IMG/VR virus record: IMGVR_UViG_3300020472_001552
Coordinates: 1-20,116 of that record
Reading direction: 5' to 3' (one strand)
DNA: 20,116 bases
DNA from: a virus
A program made the position numbers and the translations under genes. The notes beneath the pieces are model-generated. The model was not told where the DNA came from. It made no database searches and saw only the letters and a list, made by a program, of their open reading frames with translations. Shown here piece by piece: positions 1 through 7,916 of this stretch; position 1 is the first letter of the stretch; each line of letters begins with the position of its first letter.

Positions 1-1265
1 AATGTAGGTGCTTTATAAGAATAGACTACAAAATTAGGATCTAATGATGACCTGTATACATTTAAGTCTAATTGATATCCAGTATTACCACCTGTATTTG
101 GTCTATACCTATCATTCTGACAGTAGGTGTCAGCACTAGTTGACCAAGGAAGTTGTAAAATCCCACTATCATGAGTTACATCATAAGGCGTATCCAAATT
201 TTTCATTCCAGCATATCTGTTTCCAAAATGATGTCCACCATTTGAAAAATGGTAGGGATCTACGGTTTTTTGATATTCATGTGGGAAGTATCTTGGACCT
301 GCCCACATGTATATGTCAGTAAGTCCTGCGTTACCACTTGAATTTCTTGGTGATACTGCTCTATAAGTAGTACCATAATTTTTAGTACCATCAATCACAT
401 GCTTCATCACACCATATGGATATGTTGCAGTGGTTCCTACTCCAACTAAACTACTATCATAGAATGTAGTACTAGATCCAGTAGATATAACATTAATATC
501 TGAATATGTACATGGTTCTACTACAATCTTTGGAGCATAATTATATGAAGTACTATCATCTCTAATATAATATTCACCAGCTTGTCCTGGAAGAGGAGTC
601 CATGAACATTTTATACTATATGTACCAGGTTGGTCGTGCTGAAATTCACCATTCCATACCCTGTTGTACCTACTGGCACTAGCACTTGATGATATTCCTG
701 GTCCACAGATATTAAAATAATAACTATAATTATTAGCATTATGTGTAAATTCTATAGTATCTCCTTCTTTAATCGTAATTGTTGTGCTAACTCCACTGGA
801 TGATTGCACTGCACCATTTCTATCAGCACCTGCTACAACATAAACATCTGTTAAAGTACATGCATAAGACACAGCACCTGTTACTGTTGCTGCAATACAA
901 ACGTTAATATCAATGTCAGCCGAAGCATTAATTTCTGCTGCAGGTATAGTTACAACTTCTCCTGAAGTATATCCTGCTCCACAAGAATTAACTTGTATTC
1001 TCGCAATACTACCAGCATTCTTGTAGAAATAGAATGACGCATCAGTTCCTACACCTGACGTAGAAGATTGTTTAACATCATAAAAGTATTCATCACCACT
1101 TCCTTGAGCTACAATACCAGAAGTGAATGTACTTAACCCAACAACCTGTCCACTATCTGTACCACCATGTTGACCAGCCCAACTAAAAGCATCCTGCATC
1201 TGTGTTATCAGATCAGTAGAAGTCCATGTTGGACTAATACTAAATGTATTCTTTGTTATTGCCAT
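1..1265 (-). CDS. Virion/tail structural protein, partial (C-terminus beyond the left edge)
   Basis: This reading frame starts at an ATG (1265-1263) and stays open for about 421 codons to the window edge, so it is 3'-truncated by the window and not by mutation. It begins MAITKNTFSISPTW and is rich in Ser, Thr, Gly, Asn and Tyr, as phage fibre or baseplate-associated proteins are. Around residues 155-225 it has a beta-rich stretch (TITIKEGDTIEF, then QPGTYSIKC) that resembles a cupredoxin or Ig-like beta sandwich but shows no clear metal-ligand set. Further on it is rich in aromatic residues and His (YFPHEYQ, GGHHFGNRY). It lies 6 bases after the stop of the 853-residue fibre gene. A GGAGG at the end of that gene is placed to act as its ribosome binding site. 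A structural role is inferred from composition and position; no specific family is recognised. Confidence 0.8.
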   Translation of the reverse strand, partial: MAITKNTFSISPTWTSTDLITQMQDAFSWAGQHGGTDSGQVVGLSTFTSGIVAQGSGDEYFYDVKQSSTSGVGTDASFYFYKNAGSIARIQVNSCGAGYTSGEVVTIPAAEINASADIDINVCIAATVTGAVSYACTLTDVYVVAGADRNGAVQSSSGVSTTITIKEGDTIEFTHNANNYSYYFNICGPGISSSASASRYNRVWNGEFQHDQPGTYSIKCSWTPLPGQAGEYYIRDDSTSYNYAPKIVVEPCTYSDINVISTGSSTTFYDSSLVGVGTTATYPYGVMKHVIDGTKNYGTTYRAVSPRNSSGNAGLTDIYMWAGPRYFPHEYQKTVDPYHFSNGGHHFGNRYAGMKNLDTPYDVTHDSGILQLPWSTSADTYCQNDRYRPNTGGNTGYQLDLNVYRSSLDPNFVVYSYKAPT

Positions 1266-1271
1266 TTAAGT

Positions 1272-3833
1272 TTAAACCTCCAACTGGAGTATTGTTAAGT
1301 TTGCAGAAATAGATTGCGTAGAATCAGATAGATTCTTAATGGAAGCATAGATCTTAGTTGTTACTGGATCATCCATATTACCACCGACAGTAAAGGGTGA
1401 GATCAATTGCTGCGTCGAGATACCTGTGGTAACTACTTCAGCAATGACACCACTTCCAACTTCGGGGTCTTCACCAACACTCCTACCAGAATCATTTGTT
1501 CTGGAAGTACTATCAGTATATAGTCTGATCCATCCTGCTGTAGACAGTCCAACCTTCATCAATCCATATGCTTTAAACCCTATAATATTTGTATGACCTA
1601 TACCCATAGAAGGTATAGAAGTAGTAGCACCACTAACAACTGTTCTTGCTTGTAATGAACCACCAGATGATGTAACTGTTGCAACGCCCGCACTAAATGC
1701 AACGTCAAGTCCAGTACCAAAGTCAACTGTTACAGCAGAACCAACATTAACTTCATCATCTTCTACTACAATACCAGTACCAGATGCTGTAACGTTTAAT
1801 AAATTTGATCCATCAATAGCGGGCAGAGTACCAGTTAAATTAGCAGCAGGAAGTGATGTAAGATTTGCACCACCACCTACAAATTGTGTAGCAGTGACAA
1901 CACCTGTAGCATGAATACCATAGTCGGCAATGGTAACTGCTGATCCAACAGTTGCACCAGTTGCACTAAGAATACCTATAACATTAGCACCAATCTGGGA
2001 GGTTTCAAGTCTAGGACCTGCACTAATACCACCATAAGATATGGTAGATACACCAGCAACATCAAAGGATGCAATATCAAATGCAGCATTAACATTACCT
2101 AACTTGATATCATTAAATGCTCTGATCCTTAGATCACCTGTACCTATCTCATCAATATAAAAATCATTTGCTGCTGTGTATATCTTACCTTTAGGTCCGA
2201 AGAATATATTCTTCTCATTAGCAATAGTTACATTGTCACTGAAGCTGGATACACCAGCACGAATCTCAACAGCATCTATCTCATTGAATCCAGATGCAGA
2301 TGCAGTATTAATACCAGCAATCGCTGCTGTGATAGTAGCAATACCTGCTCCTAATGCAACACTAGTACCAGTTGAGAAGTCAAGAGTAGATGCAGCACCA
2401 ATTGGACTTCCTGCTAAATTAATTTGAACACCAGAACCAACAGCAGTTACACCTGTTAATCCTGATCCATCACCAGCAAATGCTCCTTTAAATGTAGTAG
2501 CAGTTAATATACCACTAAGAACACCACCCGTATTTACCGTTTCAAATTTTAGATTGTTATTATAGTAGAGCTTGACACCCTGTTGATGTGTGACAGTAAG
2601 ACCATCATTATCTCCAGCAGGTTTAAGATAGATATTACCACCATTAGGTGCAAGTTGTGCATTCTGTATGAATATATCTCCACCAGGATATTGAGACTTG
2701 AAGTATGCATGTCCTGGTCCTGTATGATATAACTCTAAGTCTTCATCATTACCAAAATATAATCTCTTATCATCTAAGAATGAACCAGTATCTGCAAAAG
2801 AAACTCTACCATTAAGAGCAGACAATCCTGATACTGCAATATCATTTGTGCTTATACTACTTGTTCCAACACCTACACCACCACCAGCAGCAGCAACAGT
2901 TACAATTCCACTACTAGAATCTGTAGTAACTGTTATGTTTGATCCAGCAGAGATGAGTGTTGCTATTCCTATTAGTCCTGCACCATCTCCAATATACTTT
3001 TCAGCAGTTACATTACCACCAACGGTTATACTTGTACCACTAAATCCTATAATGTTTGTACCAGATTGATTATTAATACCAGGTACGTCAATATTATTTC
3101 TAAAACTTACTATTCCACTTCCACTATAAATTCGTAAAGCATCAATATTATCTGGAGATAAAAGGACTCCACTACCAGACTTAAGTCGATCAGCAGTTAT
3201 AATCCCTACACAATTTACTTCCTGATATGTAGCACCTACAGTTACACCTAAAGCAACAGTAGATACACCAGCAATATCAGTATATGTTACAGCAGCAGCA
3301 ACTACATTCTGTAGTTCCGATCCATCACCAACAAATAAAGTACCAGTTATAACACCAACCTGAACATTAGGTGTTCCAGTTAAACCCTGAGAAGTTGTTG
3401 ATAGTCCTGCACCATCAGCATAAGAAGAGATTCCAGCATTAAATGCATACGTTGCTGTATCAGCAGACGTAGCATTGGTAGCAAGAGTTGCTATACCAGC
3501 AACAGCAGCATAGGTTGAAGCAGCAGAGACAATAGAATAATAAGCAGGAGCAGTTAGTCCTGTTGACATCCCTGCAACAGCAGCATAGTTTGCATTCGTT
3601 GCATTGGTTGCAAGCGTTGCTAACTCTGCAGTACCAGCAGTAGAAGCATAGTTTGCAGTCGTTGCAGTATCAGCAACCGTAGCAACACCAGCAGTAGCAG
3701 CATATTCTACACTAAGATCTGACCCCAACCCAACAAAACGGGAGGAGAGATCAAATATATCATCGGCAATTATATTAACAACCTGTCGCTGTTGCTCAAA
3801 GGTTGAGTTAACTCCTACATTTTGTGCTGGCAT
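1272..3833 (-). CDS. Tail fibre-like virion protein (853 aa)
   Basis: This is a modular, low-complexity beta-rich protein of the kind marine T4-like phages use as tail fibres. The N-terminal third has repeated Ala/Thr-rich heptad-like units (YAATAGVAT, YASTAGTAE, YAAVAGIAT). It then has GDGSxL-type turns (FVGDGSELQNV, YIGDGAGLIGI, FAGDGSGLTGV). Residues about 360-440 form a DLELYH...LYYNNNLKFET module, which is widespread in marine phage fibres. Two copies of an approximately 50-residue module (GSGVQINLAGSPIG..., GTGIVVEDDEVNVG...) also occur in the 1784-residue protein. The C-terminus, after about residue 740, is a distinct non-repetitive domain, probably the distal or receptor-facing end. 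An AAGGGG lies about 10 bases upstream of the ATG and a terminator lies just upstream of that, so the gene probably forms its own unit with the partial gene after it. The fibre assignment rests on repeat architecture; the exact position in the virion is unknown. Confidence 0.85.
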   Translation of the reverse strand: MPAQNVGVNSTFEQQRQVVNIIADDIFDLSSRFVGLGSDLSVEYAATAGVATVADTATTANYASTAGTAELATLATNATNANYAAVAGMSTGLTAPAYYSIVSAASTYAAVAGIATLATNATSADTATYAFNAGISSYADGAGLSTTSQGLTGTPNVQVGVITGTLFVGDGSELQNVVAAAVTYTDIAGVSTVALGVTVGATYQEVNCVGIITADRLKSGSGVLLSPDNIDALRIYSGSGIVSFRNNIDVPGINNQSGTNIIGFSGTSITVGGNVTAEKYIGDGAGLIGIATLISAGSNITVTTDSSSGIVTVAAAGGGVGVGTSSISTNDIAVSGLSALNGRVSFADTGSFLDDKRLYFGNDEDLELYHTGPGHAYFKSQYPGGDIFIQNAQLAPNGGNIYLKPAGDNDGLTVTHQQGVKLYYNNNLKFETVNTGGVLSGILTATTFKGAFAGDGSGLTGVTAVGSGVQINLAGSPIGAASTLDFSTGTSVALGAGIATITAAIAGINTASASGFNEIDAVEIRAGVSSFSDNVTIANEKNIFFGPKGKIYTAANDFYIDEIGTGDLRIRAFNDIKLGNVNAAFDIASFDVAGVSTISYGGISAGPRLETSQIGANVIGILSATGATVGSAVTIADYGIHATGVVTATQFVGGGANLTSLPAANLTGTLPAIDGSNLLNVTASGTGIVVEDDEVNVGSAVTVDFGTGLDVAFSAGVATVTSSGGSLQARTVVSGATTSIPSMGIGHTNIIGFKAYGLMKVGLSTAGWIRLYTDSTSRTNDSGRSVGEDPEVGSGVIAEVVTTGISTQQLISPFTVGGNMDDPVTTKIYASIKNLSDSTQSISANLTILQLEV
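1661..1818 (-). repeat. Fibre module copy (GTGIVVEDDE... type) in the 853-aa protein
   Basis: This is one of five copies of an approximately 50-residue module seen in two fibre genes. The pattern is a GDGS/IDGS turn, a G(S/T)Gxxxxx acidic stretch, then (T/V)xxF and a final Gx(A/V)T(I/V) strand. This copy is the most diverged: it reads NVTASGTGIVVEDDE and the turn is IDGSNLLN. Related copies are at 2321-2476, 14483-14632, 15031-15180 and 18231-18376. Boundaries are approximate. Confidence 0.6.
2321..2476 (-). repeat. Fibre module copy (GDGSGLTG...GSGVQI type) in the 853-aa protein
   Basis: This is the second copy in the 853-residue protein of the approximately 50-residue module shared with the 1784-residue protein. 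It begins GDGSGLTGVTAVGSGVQIN and ends in a GIATIT strand. The GDGSGLTGVTA start is essentially identical to the copy at 18231-18376 in the other gene. Boundaries are approximate. Confidence 0.6.
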
Positions 3834-3850
3834 ATTGTATAAGTCCCCTT

Positions 3851-3886
3851 AAAAAAATAGGAGGGATCACCAAAGGCAACCCCTCC
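3851..3886 (-). terminator. Rho-independent terminator after the 461-aa gene
   Basis: Read on the minus strand, GGAGGGG (3886-3880) pairs with CCCTCC (3865-3860) around a roughly 14-base loop. The stem is followed by TA and then seven or more T residues (3857-3851). It sits between the stop of the 461-residue gene (3913) and the start of the 853-residue gene (3833), so it separates two structural transcription units. Confidence 0.8.
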
Positions 3887-3912
3887 ATAACGAGTATAAA
3901 GATTATCAAATA

Positions 3913-5298
3913 TCAGTCGAGGCTGACGTTCAATGTAACTTTGATTTGGTCTCCGTTGTTCTGGATGTTGTAAGGACCATTTGTGAACCTTTCAGCGAAG
4001 AATATGCTACTGTAAAGTGAAGCACTTCCTATTCCACTTAAAGCAGGAGTAGTTGTGAACTTACTCTCGTTCTCAGTGGTGTGAATTGTATATGTTCCAG
4101 ACGATGTAGTCGTGTTAGCAGCACCAGCAGCAACGTAAATGATGTCTCCAACATCTAAACCGTGGTTGGTTGATCCAACACTAACTTCAGCGAAGTTAAA
4201 GTAAACAACGTTACCAGTAGCGTTCTGAATGTTATTCTCTAGTTCGCTACTTAGATGAACTCGTCCGAGCTTCTCATCTATACCAATAATTGTGGTTCCA
4301 GTAGCAATACCTGTGTTCTCTCCAGCAAGGTTACCGTGAGTAACACCCATACCTACACAGATGTCTTCAGTAATCTCTTTGAAGAATGTTGCCACACCAG
4401 ATACTGATCCGCTATTCTTCTTGTCAAGAACAACAGTTGTAGTATTCATGATACCAACAACCCTTGCTCCATCAGCGATACCTGCTCCCCAAACCCTTTG
4501 GTTAGTTGTAATACCAGCATTACTTGATACAACAACATTAAATTCAGATCCAACACCAGTTACGGTAGGTTCTGATTTGAATGGGAAGAGATCAAGATAA
4601 GTCTTACCAACCGTACCTGTGGACTGTGCCTTAGATATGGTAGTAGCAGTACCAACTGTAACAGCATGCTCAACACCATTCAAGGAGATTGGCATGTTGT
4701 TTGACCTTACTAGGTAATAACCATAGATGTTATTAGCAGCAGAGGTAAATGTAAATTCTTGTTCTGGATAGGAAGCAGTAGTTGTACCAACACCAAATTG
4801 TAGTGCTTGGTTACTAAATGTAGCAGCGTTCTTAACTGTAAGAACGATTGTGTTACCGTCGATAGCAGCAACAACTGCATTACTTCCGACGTTACCACCA
4901 GTTACATAGTGACCAACAGCGATGTTTGATACTGAGGAAACAGTGATGGTATACTCGTTGATGTTACCACTACCTGTTGGTGTAGCGATAGCACTTTGTA
5001 TTGTGCGAACATTCCACTCGCTTCCGTTGAGTAGAATTCCGTATTGTCTTGAATAATCTGTGTCGTGACGGTTAACACTAACTGCGGGGTAACCCGTAGA
5101 AGGTGCGGTTCCATATCCGACTAATCCTGTCTCATCGTATGGCTCGTAATACTTGGCCTGACCTGGGACATCTGTCTCCGCAGGGACCGTATTAGAGGTA
5201 TACAACTTGAGGATCAAGTTTCTTGGAATATTTCGATCTGAGTTTACAAGATATCTTAGAGATTGTAATTCACCTTGATCTGATACTAATAAAGCCAT
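3913..5298 (-). CDS. Virion structural protein with duplicated beta domain (461 aa)
   Basis: The N-terminus (MALLVSDQGELQSLRYLVNS, then LILKLYTSN) is non-repetitive and resembles N-termini of cyanophage virion proteins. Two related beta segments follow, at about residues 115-170 and 255-310. Each has the pattern VSSxxxI...V.GxxVGSxAVVAAIDGNTIVL, a fold common in phage tail proteins. The C-terminus ends in a beta-rich QIKVTLNVSLD. GGAG lies about 12 bases before the ATG, an AATAAATA late-promoter motif lies about 40 bases upstream (5338-5345), and a terminator follows the gene, so it is probably a monocistronic late unit. The structural role is inferred from composition and context; I do not recognise a named T4 counterpart. 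Confidence 0.8.
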   Translation of the reverse strand: MALLVSDQGELQSLRYLVNSDRNIPRNLILKLYTSNTVPAETDVPGQAKYYEPYDETGLVGYGTAPSTGYPAVSVNRHDTDYSRQYGILLNGSEWNVRTIQSAIATPTGSGNINEYTITVSSVSNIAVGHYVTGGNVGSNAVVAAIDGNTIVLTVKNAATFSNQALQFGVGTTTASYPEQEFTFTSAANNIYGYYLVRSNNMPISLNGVEHAVTVGTATTISKAQSTGTVGKTYLDLFPFKSEPTVTGVGSEFNVVVSSNAGITTNQRVWGAGIADGARVVGIMNTTTVVLDKKNSGSVSGVATFFKEITEDICVGMGVTHGNLAGENTGIATGTTIIGIDEKLGRVHLSSELENNIQNATGNVVYFNFAEVSVGSTNHGLDVGDIIYVAAGAANTTTSSGTYTIHTTENESKFTTTPALSGIGSASLYSSIFFAERFTNGPYNIQNNGDQIKVTLNVSLD

Positions 5299-5337
5299 CT
5301 GCTGAGCTCTCCAGTTTGAACATTGTTTCCTATGATT

Positions 5338-5345
5338 TATTTATT
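5338..5345 (-). promoter_or_regulatory. T4-type late promoter motif upstream of the 461-aa gene
   Basis: AATAAATA on the minus strand, within ATATAATAAATAAATC, matches the xATAAATA late-promoter consensus of T4-like phages. It lies in the 66-base gap between the 236-aa gene and the 461-aa gene, about 40 bases before the ATG. Confidence 0.55.
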
Positions 5346-5364
5346 ATATTGAGAGATTCAAGAT

Positions 5365-6075
5365 TTATATGATTAAGCGTAAGAATAAAGAACACTTCTT
5401 AATTCCACTACAGGACACCACATCAAAGTCTAAAATATCACCTGCAGTCAATTGAGTTGACCAAGTGGATAATGATTCATCTCTTGCCTTCTTCTCACTA
5501 GATAACCTAGGGTATTCACTTCCAACTATAGATGTAAGACTATCAGGGTATGTAGCAAAGGTATCCTTCTTTACATCTATAACAATTGAACCTACTGAAT
5601 CTGCAACTAACATCCATGATTCTATTCTACCAGTAACATCAAGGTTTAGTTGTCCCTTTGAACCAGTAGTAATATCAAATGAACCATTATCTAAAACGAA
5701 ATTAATTGTTCTAGTTAAATCTGCGTTAGCAGTTAGAGCAGTACACCAAAAATCATATCCTGCCGTAGGTGCAGGTGTAAATGTAATAGAACTACCTGCT
5801 ATCTGATAGTCAACTCCAGGTTGGAGAATAACATCATTAAGAGATACTATTAACTGTTGTGGGTCTTTGGGAACATAGGGAGCCCCACCCACAGTAATTT
5901 CAAATGTAGTTTTTGAGCCATCAAATTGACCCTTAATATCATCAACTAATACATTAGTATATTGTGTTGACTTTGAGGGTATCTCATAGTTAACACCTAA
6001 GTTATAACTTGGAGTTGATGTATCAACATTAACGTTATAACTACCAGCATCAAATGTTACTTCGTAATCTGCCAT
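5365..6075 (-). CDS. Virion/tail structural protein (236 aa)
   Basis: The N-terminal 45 residues are Asn/Tyr-rich. Residues about 48-115 match a recurrent phage fibre domain: F...T.FEITVGG, then LIVSLNDVILQPGVDYQI, then ITFTPAP and a final hydrophobic strand. Residues about 130-236 look like a second domain (GSFDITTGSKGQLN, WMLVADSVGSIVIDV), ending in GDILDFDV...LFLRLI. The start codon overlaps the stop of the upstream 111-aa gene as TAATG (6077-6073), so translation is probably coupled and the two products may act together in the tail or baseplate. Function beyond structural protein is inferred. Confidence 0.8.
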   Translation of the reverse strand: MADYEVTFDAGSYNVNVDTSTPSYNLGVNYEIPSKSTQYTNVLVDDIKGQFDGSKTTFEITVGGAPYVPKDPQQLIVSLNDVILQPGVDYQIAGSSITFTPAPTAGYDFWCTALTANADLTRTINFVLDNGSFDITTGSKGQLNLDVTGRIESWMLVADSVGSIVIDVKKDTFATYPDSLTSIVGSEYPRLSSEKKARDESLSTWSTQLTAGDILDFDVVSCSGIKKCSLFLRLII

Positions 6076-6410
6076 TAGAAACTTACTCCAGGTGATACGA
6101 ACAACATACCAGCAATCACTCTACTCTTATTACCATTTGAAGAGGTAATATAAACATCATACACGTATCTACCTTCAGAGATAGTTGCCGTGGTAGCATC
6201 TGTCATTGTTAATGAGATTTTACCAAGAGATCTATCTGCAAAAGTAACATCAAAAGGATACTTCGTAGTAGCAGTATAATGCTTTCTGATTTCACTAGAA
6301 GCAGTGTAACCTAAGAGATTCAATGGAGTACCATCAGAATTTCTTACAGTTAAATTAACACTAAAGTCTGTTCCCTGCTCTAGAGTAAGGTTCAAAGGTA
6401 TAGCAGCCAT
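6075..6410 (-). CDS. Small virion protein, Ig/BppU-like (111 aa)
   Basis: This is a short all-beta protein. It starts IPLNLTLEQGTDFSVNLTVR and continues with DGTPLNLLGYTASSEIRK, SLGKISLTMTDA and GRYVYDVYI. That order (polar N-terminal strand, a GTPLNLTG-like turn, a linker, then GxYxYDV) is typical of the small Ig-like domain in phage baseplate upper proteins (BppU N-terminal type). The resemblance is by pattern only. It overlaps the next gene by TAATG. A CATAAATA motif (6433-6440) lies about 23 bases before the ATG and would serve both genes as a late operon. Confidence 0.75.
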   Translation of the reverse strand: MAAIPLNLTLEQGTDFSVNLTVRNSDGTPLNLLGYTASSEIRKHYTATTKYPFDVTFADRSLGKISLTMTDATTATISEGRYVYDVYITSSNGNKSRVIAGMLFVSPGVSF

Positions 6411-6432
6411 CTACTTCATACACTATTTTTAG

Positions 6433-6440
6433 TATTTATG
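6433..6440 (-). promoter_or_regulatory. T4-type late promoter motif upstream of the 111-aa gene
   Basis: CATAAATA on the minus strand matches the T4-type late consensus. It overlaps the stop codon of the 43-aa ORF and lies 23 bases before the ATG of the 111-aa gene. Confidence 0.55.
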
Positions 6441-6567
6441 ATTCATCTTTACGCCAAAAATCTTGCCACTCTTTCTCAGACTGTGCATCAGTCACAGTAG
6501 ACTTAGTGGAAATATAGGAAGTGGTTATACCAACTTCATCTTTATCATTAGGTTCTATCCCTGCCAT
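6436..6567 (-). CDS. Small acidic hypothetical protein (43 aa)
   Basis: The ATG (6567-6565) lies inside the last codons of the 94-aa membrane protein gene, giving a 13-base overlap, and the frame ends in TAA at 6438-6436. The product reads MAGIEPNDKDEVGITTSYIS and ends KEWQDFWRKDES. It is hydrophilic, with a Trp/Phe-containing helical tail. The overlapping arrangement and the absence of another gene in this gap support it being real. No function is recognised. Confidence 0.55.
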   Translation of the reverse strand: MAGIEPNDKDEVGITTSYISTKSTVTDAQSEKEWQDFWRKDES

Positions 6568-6839
6568 ATCATATCAGGCATTGCCTGTGGTTGTTGTCTA
6601 CCTAAGGTAAACATTAGAATTATATATCCAACAAACCATATTATATTAAACAACCATGCTTGTCGCCATAGGTATTTTCTTATACCCATAGCAACAAATA
6701 CTTTTTTGACAGCAGCAGGATCATCTTCGCTACCTGTAGATCTAAGGATCTGTTCAATAATGACTGCAATGATTGTGCCTATCACCAATGGATAGAATAC
6801 AAAATTTGCAAATGACATTACTGCTATCAAAAAGGTCAT
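6555..6839 (-). CDS. Small two-helix membrane protein (94 aa)
   Basis: Two hydrophobic segments are predicted, at residues about 10-31 (NFVFYPLVIGTIIAVIIE) and 61-79 (AWLFNIIWFVGYIILMFTL). A charged loop lies between them (EDDPAAVKK, RKYLWRQ), and the tail is short and polar. The start overlaps the stop of the upstream secreted protein as ATGA (6839-6836), so the pair is probably co-translated. Size and topology fit a small inner-membrane protein such as a holin or a host-envelope modifier, but no holin family signature is seen and the lysis idea is inference only. Confidence 0.75.
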   Translation of the reverse strand: MTFLIAVMSFANFVFYPLVIGTIIAVIIEQILRSTGSEDDPAAVKKVFVAMGIRKYLWRQAWLFNIIWFVGYIILMFTLGRQQPQAMPDMIWQG

Positions 6840-7387
6840 GACCTCGTTTCTCCTTCTGCGAGTTTAGTTGTGTTTAATAATTGTTTAGATGCAGTCTTAA
6901 CTGCTTTGCCTGTCTTGTAATGAATCTCTTGTATGATTCTATCACCTTCAGCACTATCACCAATGATAGTAAAGAATCTTCCTGTCCCTTTACCACCTAG
7001 TGTTGCTCCACCACCCATACCAGCACCCATTAGAGTAGGTGCAGTAATTAAACAGAATGGTCCTAGTACCATACAACTTCCTAGTCCAGCAGCAAATCCT
7101 GCACTAGCACCAGCAGCACCACCAACTGCTGCCCCACCATAATTAAAATCTTTCTCTTCTGTTTTCCATTGAACTACATTGGTAATGTGTCCTTCTGGTC
7201 CTTTAACTCCTGTCTCGTCTATTGTTACCTCACATGGTATCCACTTCTCTTCCACAAGACAATTTGGTTGTCTTGATCTTTGATTAAGTGTTTTGTGAGT
7301 AACAGATCCAGGTCTGATAGATGAAGCGAGTGTTGTTGTGGGTAGCAGCAATGATGCAGTCATCAATGCTGTTAGTATCTTACGCAA
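6836..7387 (-). CDS. Predicted secreted glycine-zipper protein (183 aa), TTG start
   Basis: The start is TTG (7387-7385). The codon directly upstream in frame is TAA, so no longer version is possible, and a GAAGGTG sits 4-5 bases before it. Starting at the next in-frame ATG (residue 9) would destroy the signal peptide. Residues 1-21 form an N-terminal signal: basic MRK, a hydrophobic core, and cleavage probably after TLA. The mature part has a Cys pair (C43, C52). Residues about 84-134 are Gly/Ala-rich (GGAAVGGAAGASAG, GAGMGGGATLGG), like a glycine-zipper membrane segment, with C105 and C112 in the middle. It overlaps the 94-aa membrane protein by ATGA and follows ferredoxin by 20 bases. It is probably exported to the host envelope; function is unknown. 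Confidence 0.75.
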   Translation of the reverse strand: MRKILTALMTASLLLPTTTLASSIRPGSVTHKTLNQRSRQPNCLVEEKWIPCEVTIDETGVKGPEGHITNVVQWKTEEKDFNYGGAAVGGAAGASAGFAAGLGSCMVLGPFCLITAPTLMGAGMGGGATLGGKGTGRFFTIIGDSAEGDRIIQEIHYKTGKAVKTASKQLLNTTKLAEGETRS

Positions 7388-7407
7388 TTAGCACCTTCGG
7401 TGTATGT

Positions 7408-7701
7408 TTAATAGAGATTTTCTTCCTGTTCAGAAAGTAATGTTACTTTATCAGATGTTGGACATGCAACGCAAGTGAGGACATACCCCTCTTCCAACTG
7501 ATCATCATCTAAAAATGATTGCTCTTCTTGATTGACTGTTCCTTCCTCAATCTTCATAGCACATGATGAACATGCACCTGCTCTACATGAAGATGGATGA
7601 TCTAGACCTGCTTCTTCTAATGCTTCTAAGATAAAAGTCTCAGAGTCACATTCAAATGTTTCGGTAGCACCGTCTGGAGTCTTCAGAGTAATAGTAGACA
7701 T
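7408..7701 (-). CDS. petF: Plant-type [2Fe-2S] ferredoxin
   Basis: This is a soluble one-electron carrier. In cyanobacteria ferredoxin accepts electrons from photosystem I and donates them to FNR, bilin reductases and other enzymes. The 97-residue length is normal. The cluster ligands are C39, C44, C47 and C77, in the CxxxxCxxC...C arrangement ([14 protein letters not shown] and LTCVACP). The N-terminal beta strands ([15 protein letters not shown]) and an acidic C-terminus (SEQEENLY) fit the family. The extra Cys at 80 and 18 are not ligand positions. Cyanophage ferredoxins are commonly linked to phage-encoded bilin biosynthesis, but none of those genes is in this window. No clear Shine-Dalgarno precedes the ATG. 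A CTAAATA motif lies about 25 bases upstream. The symbol is given by family. Confidence 0.93.
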   Translation of the reverse strand: MSTITLKTPDGATETFECDSETFILEALEEAGLDHPSSCRAGACSSCAMKIEEGTVNQEEQSFLDDDQLEEGYVLTCVACPTSDKVTLLSEQEENLY

Positions 7702-7722
7702 TTAATTAATACAACATGAGGT

Positions 7723-7729
7723 TATTTAG
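7723..7729 (-). promoter_or_regulatory. Possible late promoter upstream of ferredoxin
   Basis: CTAAATA on the minus strand, within TATACTAAATAACC, is about 25 bases before the ferredoxin ATG. A TTGACA (7742-7737) lies just upstream, but with no properly spaced -10 box, so only the late-type reading is offered. Confidence 0.35.
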
Positions 7730-7745
7730 TATACAATGTCAAGTA

Positions 7746-7916
7746 TCAACGACCTTCTCGTGAGCGATTTCTAATAGTAATATGATTGTCTTCAATTGTA
7801 AACTCAAGGTAATCTGTATGATCCCATTCAAGTTCTTCATACAAACAATTAAGTCTGTCCATGTCATCCCAGAGGTCTGTAGGAGTGGGTTCACCCCAAA
7901 ATACGTTGTCTTCCAT
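7746..7916 (-). CDS. Small acidic protein coupled to purC (56 aa)
   Basis: The ATG (7916-7914) overlaps the purC stop as TAATG, and the frame ends in TGA at 7748-7746. The product is strongly acidic and Trp-containing: MEDNVFWGEPTPTDLWDD, then YEELEWDHTDYLEF, then a basic end NRSREGR. The one-base overlap with purC and the normal codon pattern make it a convincing gene despite its size. It has no recognised domain. It may have its own role or simply ride on the purC transcript. Confidence 0.7.
   Translation of the reverse strand: MEDNVFWGEPTPTDLWDDMDRLNCLYEELEWDHTDYLEFTIEDNHITIRNRSREGR

Noticed and set aside
6463-6795. Plus-strand open frame across the 94-aa and 43-aa genes
   Set aside because: The minus strand has a coherent membrane protein with an ATGA overlap and two clear helices; the plus-strand frame has no start context or family resemblance.
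7737-7742. TTGACA upstream of ferredoxin as a sigma-70 promoter
   Set aside because: No -10 box lies at 16-18 bases; the only TATACT is 3 bases away, so only the weaker late motif is reported.
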